A DNA stretch of 27,674 nucleotides, from the NCBI GenBank assembly GCA_964443315.1, contig CAYUCP010000007.1:1-27674 (forward strand). The letters are read 5' to 3'. Below, piece after piece: positions 24,620 through 27,674 of this stretch; within the stretch, counting starts at the first letter, position 1; each line of letters opens with the position of its first letter. The notes beneath the pieces were generated by a model, which had not been told where the DNA came from, ran no database searches, and saw only the letters and a program-made list of their open reading frames with translations. A program made the position numbers and the translations under genes. The DNA is from JAGOTP01 sp964443315 (GTDB lineage: Bacteria > Patescibacteriota > Patescibacteriia > 2-12-FULL-60-25).

Positions 24620-24648
24620 TTTGTAACAAAATATTGCTTTTCTGTCAA
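24620..24648 (-). promoter_or_regulatory. Sigma-70-type promoter of the coiled-coil protein gene
   Basis: On the minus strand: TTGACA (24643-24648), a 17-base spacer, TACAAA (24620-24625), in an AT-rich gap. The leader to ATG 24449 would be about 165 bases. Confidence 0.65.
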
Positions 24649-24742
24649 TTTCCTTGAAACGCGCAACGACCCTCTCGAGAGCATCTCTCGCCGCACCGGA
24701 AACCGGTAGCGACGCGAGCTCGAGCAGGGTCGTAGGGGTGTT

Positions 24743-24764
24743 GCCGTCGCGTTGGAGCGACGGC
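24743..24764 (-). terminator. Hairpin after the secreted coiled-coil protein gene
   Basis: GCCGTCGC/GCGACGGC, an 8-bp perfect stem with a 6-base loop, 10 bases past the stop on the minus strand. There is no T-run, so it may be a transcript-end stabiliser rather than a full terminator. Confidence 0.5.
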
Positions 24765-24774
24765 GAGACACGAG

Positions 24775-25377
24775 TCAGCGGAGGACGAGGCTGGCCGCCG
24801 CGGCCGACGGGACGGCGGGGCGCGCTGCGGCGGCCTGGGCGGCCGCGAGGTCGCGGGCCACCGCAGCGCAGTCCGTGCCGGGCGGCAGGACGAACGCCGG
24901 GTTGTTCTGGCGCGCCGTGCACTGCGCCTGCAGGATCGTCAGCGTGGGGATGTCCCGCGCCGCGGCCTCCAGGCGCTCGGCGGTGGCCGCACCCGCCTCC
25001 TCCAGGCGGCGAACCCGGACCAGCACGGGGGGCGGCTGGGGAGTTCGGGAGGGGCGGCCGGGGGGCGTCGTCGTCCTCGGGCGCGGCGACGGCGTGCGCG
25101 CGGCGACCGTCGTGACCTGCGCGCGCAGGGCCACGACCTCGGACCGGAGGGCCTCGATGTTCTGGGTCTGCGCGGCCGTGACCTCGCAGAGGCTGCGCCC
25201 GTCGGCGCAGACGAGCTGGGACGGGTCGATGCGCACGACCTCGTCCATGTTCCCGCCTTCCGTGGCGGGGGCCGGCGCGACATGCGCCTGCGGGGTGGGG
25301 CGGGGCTGAGCCCACCCGACGGTGGGCAGCGACATGCCGCCCACCAGAACCAGAGACGGAATCAACCATGAACGCAT
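24775..25377 (-). CDS. Secreted coiled-coil protein with proline-rich linker (block 3), unknown function
   Basis: A 200-residue exported protein I do not recognise. The signal peptide is residues 1-23 (core LIPSLVLVGGMSL, cleavage after GWA). The mature chain has a cysteine pair CADGRSLC (57, 64), a helical stretch ITAAQ..ALRSEVVALRAQVTT-like (66-92), a Pro/Arg/Thr linker (95-118), a second helical stretch (119-142), and two more cysteines (153, 170), ending in an alanine-rich helix. Disulfide-stabilised, elongated shape is likely. ATG 25377 is preceded by GGGAG at a wide spacing. It shares the divergent promoter region with the 25750 gene, so the two may be co-regulated. Confidence 0.82.
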   Translation of the reverse strand: MRSWLIPSLVLVGGMSLPTVGWAQPRPTPQAHVAPAPATEGGNMDEVVRIDPSQLVCADGRSLCEVTAAQTQNIEALRSEVVALRAQVTTVAARTPSPRPRTTTPPGRPSRTPQPPPVLVRVRRLEEAGAATAERLEAAARDIPTLTILQAQCTARQNNPAFVLPPGTDCAAVARDLAAAQAAAARPAVPSAAAASLVLR

Positions 25378-25391
25378 CGGCGTGAACTCCC

Positions 25392-25416
25392 GGCCTAGCT
25401 CTTATTAGGAGAGGCC
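25392..25416 (-). promoter_or_regulatory. Bulged hairpin in the leader of the secreted protein gene
   Basis: GGCCT/AGGCC (25392-25396 with 25412-25416), a two-base bulge, CTC/GAG, 7-base loop; 15 bases upstream of the start codon and next to the presumed ribosome site. Confidence 0.5.
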
Positions 25417-25490
25417 TGTTGGGGTGGCGAGACTACCTCTTCGATTACTGACTCGTGAGTTGTGAGCTGAATGGGGCGAAAGAAGGGGTG

Positions 25491-25520
25491 ACCCTACCCC
25501 AACCCTCTTTATTTTGTCAA
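25491..25520 (-). promoter_or_regulatory. Sigma-70-type promoter of the secreted protein gene
   Basis: On the minus strand: TTGACA (25515-25520), an 18-base spacer, TAGGGT (25491-25496). It repeats the layout of the block 1 promoter (TTGACA, 18 bases, TAGGAT). Confidence 0.6.
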
Positions 25521-25552
25521 GTAATAGAATATTTCCTTTTAGCGGCCATTCA

Positions 25553-25581
25553 TTGACGTTTTATCAAAATATTGGTACACA
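25553..25581 (+). promoter_or_regulatory. Sigma-70-type promoter of the second six-cysteine gene
   Basis: TTGACG (25553-25558), a 17-base spacer, TACACA (25576-25581). Divergent from the promoter at 25491-25520, with 32 bases between the two -35 boxes. Confidence 0.65.
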
Positions 25582-25589
25582 TCCCGGTT

Positions 25590-25749
25590 CCGTCCTAGCC
25601 TAATCTGCCCCTCACGCATGGGAAGTGGTTAGTCTTGAGGAACGCGGACATTCGCAACACGAGACAGAACCGTCACTAGCAGGAGTCATTCCTGCTCAAC
25701 TGGTAGCACAGCTGGACATACACACCTGAATTCGAGGAGGAAGAAAGAA
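25590..25749 (+). promoter_or_regulatory. Long structured leader of the second six-cysteine gene
   Basis: About 160 bases between promoter and ATG. It contains AGCAGGA-gtcat-TCCTGCT (25678-25696, 7-bp perfect hairpin), an outer CGGTTC/GAACCG pair and a CTAA..TTAG stem further upstream, and ends in the strong ribosome site GAGGAGGAAG. Confidence 0.5.
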
Positions 25750-27273
25750 ATGGAAACACCAGGAGAACCGATCGACGACGAGTCGCGCTCGCCCACTAAC
25801 CCGGGCATCGGGGGTCCTGACCCCGTGATGGCAGCCTATCTCTCCGAGCTCGGCATCTGGCTCGGCCTGCGGAACGTCAAGCTGCCCAAGGACAAGAAGC
25901 AGGGCGTGCAGCTCGCTCTCGAAGTCCAGGGACCTCGCCCCATCCGGCCCGACATCACGGTGGCCGCCGCGTCCCGTGAGTGGGACTGGTTGGCCGACAA
26001 GGTCGGCCCCGAGAAGGCCTTCAGCAAGCTGGGCAACCGGCCCTGCCAGAAGGACTACCCGAAGCACGATGAGCACCTCCCGAACCGCCTGCCCACCACC
26101 CTGAACAAGGCGGCGGGGCAGAAGAATCCGACCGACACGAACACCGCCTCGGCGGACGCCGTCGAAGACTCCCCCAAGGAGTACCTCCCGAAGAGCCAGG
26201 ACGTCCTCGACGCCCTGACCGAGATCGAAGCAGAGGGCACCGACCCCGACCTGATCGCCCAAGAAACGAGCGATCAGGTGGACAAGGCATTCGGTGGGTT
26301 CGGCCTGGATGAGGAAGTCGTCCATGCAGAACAGCCGGAAGTCGTGGCGACGAGCGACACGTTGCCCTTCGCAGATCCGTTCGCAGCAACGACTCCGCGA
26401 ACCCCCATCGAGGCACCGCTCGCCGACACGAGCGACGAGCCTGACCCGTTCGATCGGGAGGTCATCGTCCCCGCCGCTTCCGCGACCGACAACGGTCCGG
26501 ACCTGACGAGCAACGGTGAGGTCACCCGAGCCTTCAACAATCTCGTACTCCCCGGCTCTGGTCTCAACGGAGACCTGGATCGCGAGGAGGAGAAGCTGTT
26601 CGACTCGCGCGTGGTGAGCGCCCCCGAACAGTTCCCGAGCCGGGTGCCTGCGACTCCCCAAGACATGACCCTGCTCCGCGCAGCGATGGAAGAGAGGCTC
26701 CCGCCTCAGCCCTCGCTCCCGCGAGAGTTCGCCCAGATGATGACGCCACGCGGCCCTACTGACCTCACCGACGCCGCTCCCCCGCCGCCCAAGGCGATGG
26801 AAGTAGCGGCGAGGCCGACCATCCCGATTCGCCGACCTGGCGGCCCGACCACCACCGACGGACTGGAGCTCACGCCACCCGAGGCGCAGCCGGCCGCCAA
26901 GGCCTCGCGAAGCGCGATCGTGAACCACATCGGCATCGGACTCGGTGTGATCGGACTGATGTTCTTCCTCGGGACGCTGATCGTGCGACGTACTCCGACG
27001 ACGACCACGGTTCGGCCGACCGTCTGCGTGTCCCCGGGACTCCAACGAAGCCTCCCGACCGAAGCGCAACGGAACTTCTTCCCCTGCAGGCAGCGCACCG
27101 GCGCCGAGCCGATGTTCTACTGCAGCATCACCGCGGCCCCGAGCGCCGAGGAGCGCGCAGGCTTCTGCCGCACCATCCGGGCGAGCTGCGTGCCGCCCAT
27201 CGGACAAAGCGTGACGACGAGCGAGCAGGAAGCCTGCCTCGCCGATCCCACGCGGAGCCCGATCAACCACTGA
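25750..27273 (+). CDS. Proline-rich single-pass membrane protein with C-terminal six-cysteine domain (paralog B)
   Basis: A 507-residue protein of unknown family. The N-terminal 1-115 is more ordered than in paralog A (AAYLSELGIWLGLRNVKLP, then DITVAAASREWDWLADKVG). Residues 116-385 are acidic and Pro/Thr/Ala-rich, probably disordered. One membrane helix is at about 393-413, then the RRTPTTTTVRPT linker also seen in paralog A, then Cys426, 446, 458, 473, 480 and 496. The first five cysteines have the same spacing as in paralog A; only the last interval differs (15 residues instead of 8). Shared words are FYCSI, AAP, FCR and ACLA. It has a strong Shine-Dalgarno (AGGAGG) and no signal peptide. 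The long antisense frame is a shadow, since the paralogy exists only in this frame. Confidence 0.86.
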   Translation: METPGEPIDDESRSPTNPGIGGPDPVMAAYLSELGIWLGLRNVKLPKDKKQGVQLALEVQGPRPIRPDITVAAASREWDWLADKVGPEKAFSKLGNRPCQKDYPKHDEHLPNRLPTTLNKAAGQKNPTDTNTASADAVEDSPKEYLPKSQDVLDALTEIEAEGTDPDLIAQETSDQVDKAFGGFGLDEEVVHAEQPEVVATSDTLPFADPFAATTPRTPIEAPLADTSDEPDPFDREVIVPAASATDNGPDLTSNGEVTRAFNNLVLPGSGLNGDLDREEEKLFDSRVVSAPEQFPSRVPATPQDMTLLRAAMEERLPPQPSLPREFAQMMTPRGPTDLTDAAPPPPKAMEVAARPTIPIRRPGGPTTTDGLELTPPEAQPAAKASRSAIVNHIGIGLGVIGLMFFLGTLIVRRTPTTTTVRPTVCVSPGLQRSLPTEAQRNFFPCRQRTGAEPMFYCSITAAPSAEERAGFCRTIRASCVPPIGQSVTTSEQEACLADPTRSPINH

Positions 27274-27410
27274 TCCTTCGCGGCCTCAGGTCACTTCACG
27301 CGCGCGTTCGCCGTGATCTCGACTGAAGACTCAAGCCGCCCAATTCCCAAGCACGACCCAATCGAGGTTCCTGCGCCCAGCCCGTCTGGCCGGCGCATGA
27401 ACACGCAAGT

Positions 27411-27476
27411 CCTCCGAGAAGAGGACGCGCACTCGAACGGGTCGTTTCGCGTTTTAAAGGCTTGTTTCTTTTTTCA
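27411..27476 (+). terminator. Terminator region of paralog B gene
   Basis: GTCCTC/GAGGAC hairpin (27411-27428), then ACGCG/CGCGT (about 27428-27432 with 27450-27454) followed by T-rich sequence ending in CTTTTTT. Bases 27274-27410 hold nothing else recognisable. Confidence 0.65.
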
Positions 27477-27479
27477 ACA

Positions 27480-27674
27480 CTAGTCCACCTGGAGTTTTGC
27501 CGTATCGATCAACGGCTGCGCTTCATACAAATCCGGGTTATAGACATTATAGAACAGCTCAATTAGCCCTTGTGTATCGAGCTGAATAGCCGTAAGCGAC
27601 ATAGACCCCAAACCACCCGCCACCTGACTCACACGAAGTCCAAGATCGAACTTATCCTTTTTAAACTTCTCTTC
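27480..27674 (-). CDS. C-terminal end of the conserved protein usually found upstream of virB4 (partial)
   Basis: The last 64 residues of a minus-strand gene that continues beyond the right edge; stop TAG at 27480-27482. Visible sequence includes LGLRVSQVAGGLGSM and, near the end, LIELFYNVYNPDLYEAQ. The latter is the characteristic C-terminal signature of the conserved type IV secretion-associated protein that lies immediately before virB4 in many Patescibacteria genomes (recalled pattern, not searched). Codon use is backbone-like. Its orientation and position fit an operon with virB4 that is interrupted by the 6.7-kb GC-rich block. Confidence 0.72.
   Translation of the reverse strand, partial: EEKFKKDKFDLGLRVSQVAGGLGSMSLTAIQLDTQGLIELFYNVYNPDLYEAQPLIDTAKLQVD

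Larger units (their letters stand above)
20775..27478. other. GC-rich block 3: five-gene insertion between virB4 and its usual upstream gene
   Basis: About 6.7 kb holding five unrecognised genes in the order + - - - +. Coding parts are strongly GC-rich (the 22563-23132 gene less so), while the gaps between them are AT-rich and carry TTGACA-type promoters, hairpin leaders and terminators. The two outer plus-strand genes share a six-cysteine C-terminal domain. No integrase, transposase, tRNA or terminal repeat was seen, so the way it arrived is unknown. Confidence 0.7.

Noticed and set aside
23409..24626. Long plus-strand open frame antisense to the coiled-coil protein gene
   Set aside because: Its translation is repetitive Gly/Arg/Leu/Val of the kind produced by the reverse of GC-rich genes, and it has no ribosome site. 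The minus-strand frame is varied and ordered.
24446..25369. 307-residue minus-strand frame overlapping the secreted coiled-coil protein
   Set aside because: It is Arg/Pro/His-rich shadow sequence that runs through the promoter and palindrome region; the other frame has a signal peptide and hairpin after its stop.
25696..27270. Long open frame antisense to paralog B
   Set aside because: GC-rich DNA leaves antisense frames open. The plus frame has promoter, strong ribosome site, a membrane helix and paralogy to the 20935 protein.

Overview
The window looks like a piece of a Patescibacteria (Candidate Phyla Radiation, Parcubacteria-like) genome assembled from short reads. The signs are: radA and recG side by side; large signal-peptide-bearing surface proteins with Ig-like, beta-helix and fibronectin-like repeats; a VirB4-type ATPase next to the tail of the conserved protein that usually precedes it in these genomes; ComF; single tRNA genes with encoded CCA; and very few Shine-Dalgarno sequences. 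The phylum call rests on protein character and gene order, not on a marker-gene search.

Layout of the host backbone (medium GC by eye): radA (cut at the left edge), recG on the opposite strand, a small two-helix membrane protein, tRNA-Arg(GCG), an anchored alpha/beta hydrolase, an Ig-like surface protein, a Q/N-rich small protein, a peroxiredoxin, an XRE regulator, two tRNA-Ser genes, a large unusual ABC ATPase, a sphingomyelin-synthase-like PAP2 protein, a giant beta-helix surface protein, comF, a small membrane protein, virB4, and at the right edge the end of the gene that normally sits just upstream of virB4. Several of these genes start almost on top of an extended -10 box (TGNTATACT), so their mRNAs are probably nearly leaderless.

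Into this backbone are set three blocks of very different character: about 4263-5060 (one gene), 9739-10084 (one gene) and 20775-27478 (five genes). Their coding sequence is strongly GC-rich with mostly G/C third codon positions. Most of their genes have good Shine-Dalgarno sites, TTGACA-type promoters in AT-rich gaps, hairpin-bearing leaders and their own terminators. The products are unrecognised: two Sec-signal secreted proteins, a small membrane-anchored protein, a cytosolic coiled-coil/proline-rich protein, a possible small winged-helix protein, and two long proline-rich single-pass membrane proteins. Those two membrane proteins share a C-terminal six-cysteine domain with nearly identical cysteine spacing. 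The large block separates virB4 from its usual upstream partner. Together these look like acquired, self-contained envelope-protein units and are the most novel content of the window.

Two 100-N gaps (1907-2006 and 16848-16947) are each flanked by an exact 55-base duplication, the signature of k-mer-overlapping contig ends. Collapsing the first restores a normal recG. Collapsing the second leaves the beta-helix gene out of frame, so something is still unresolved there.
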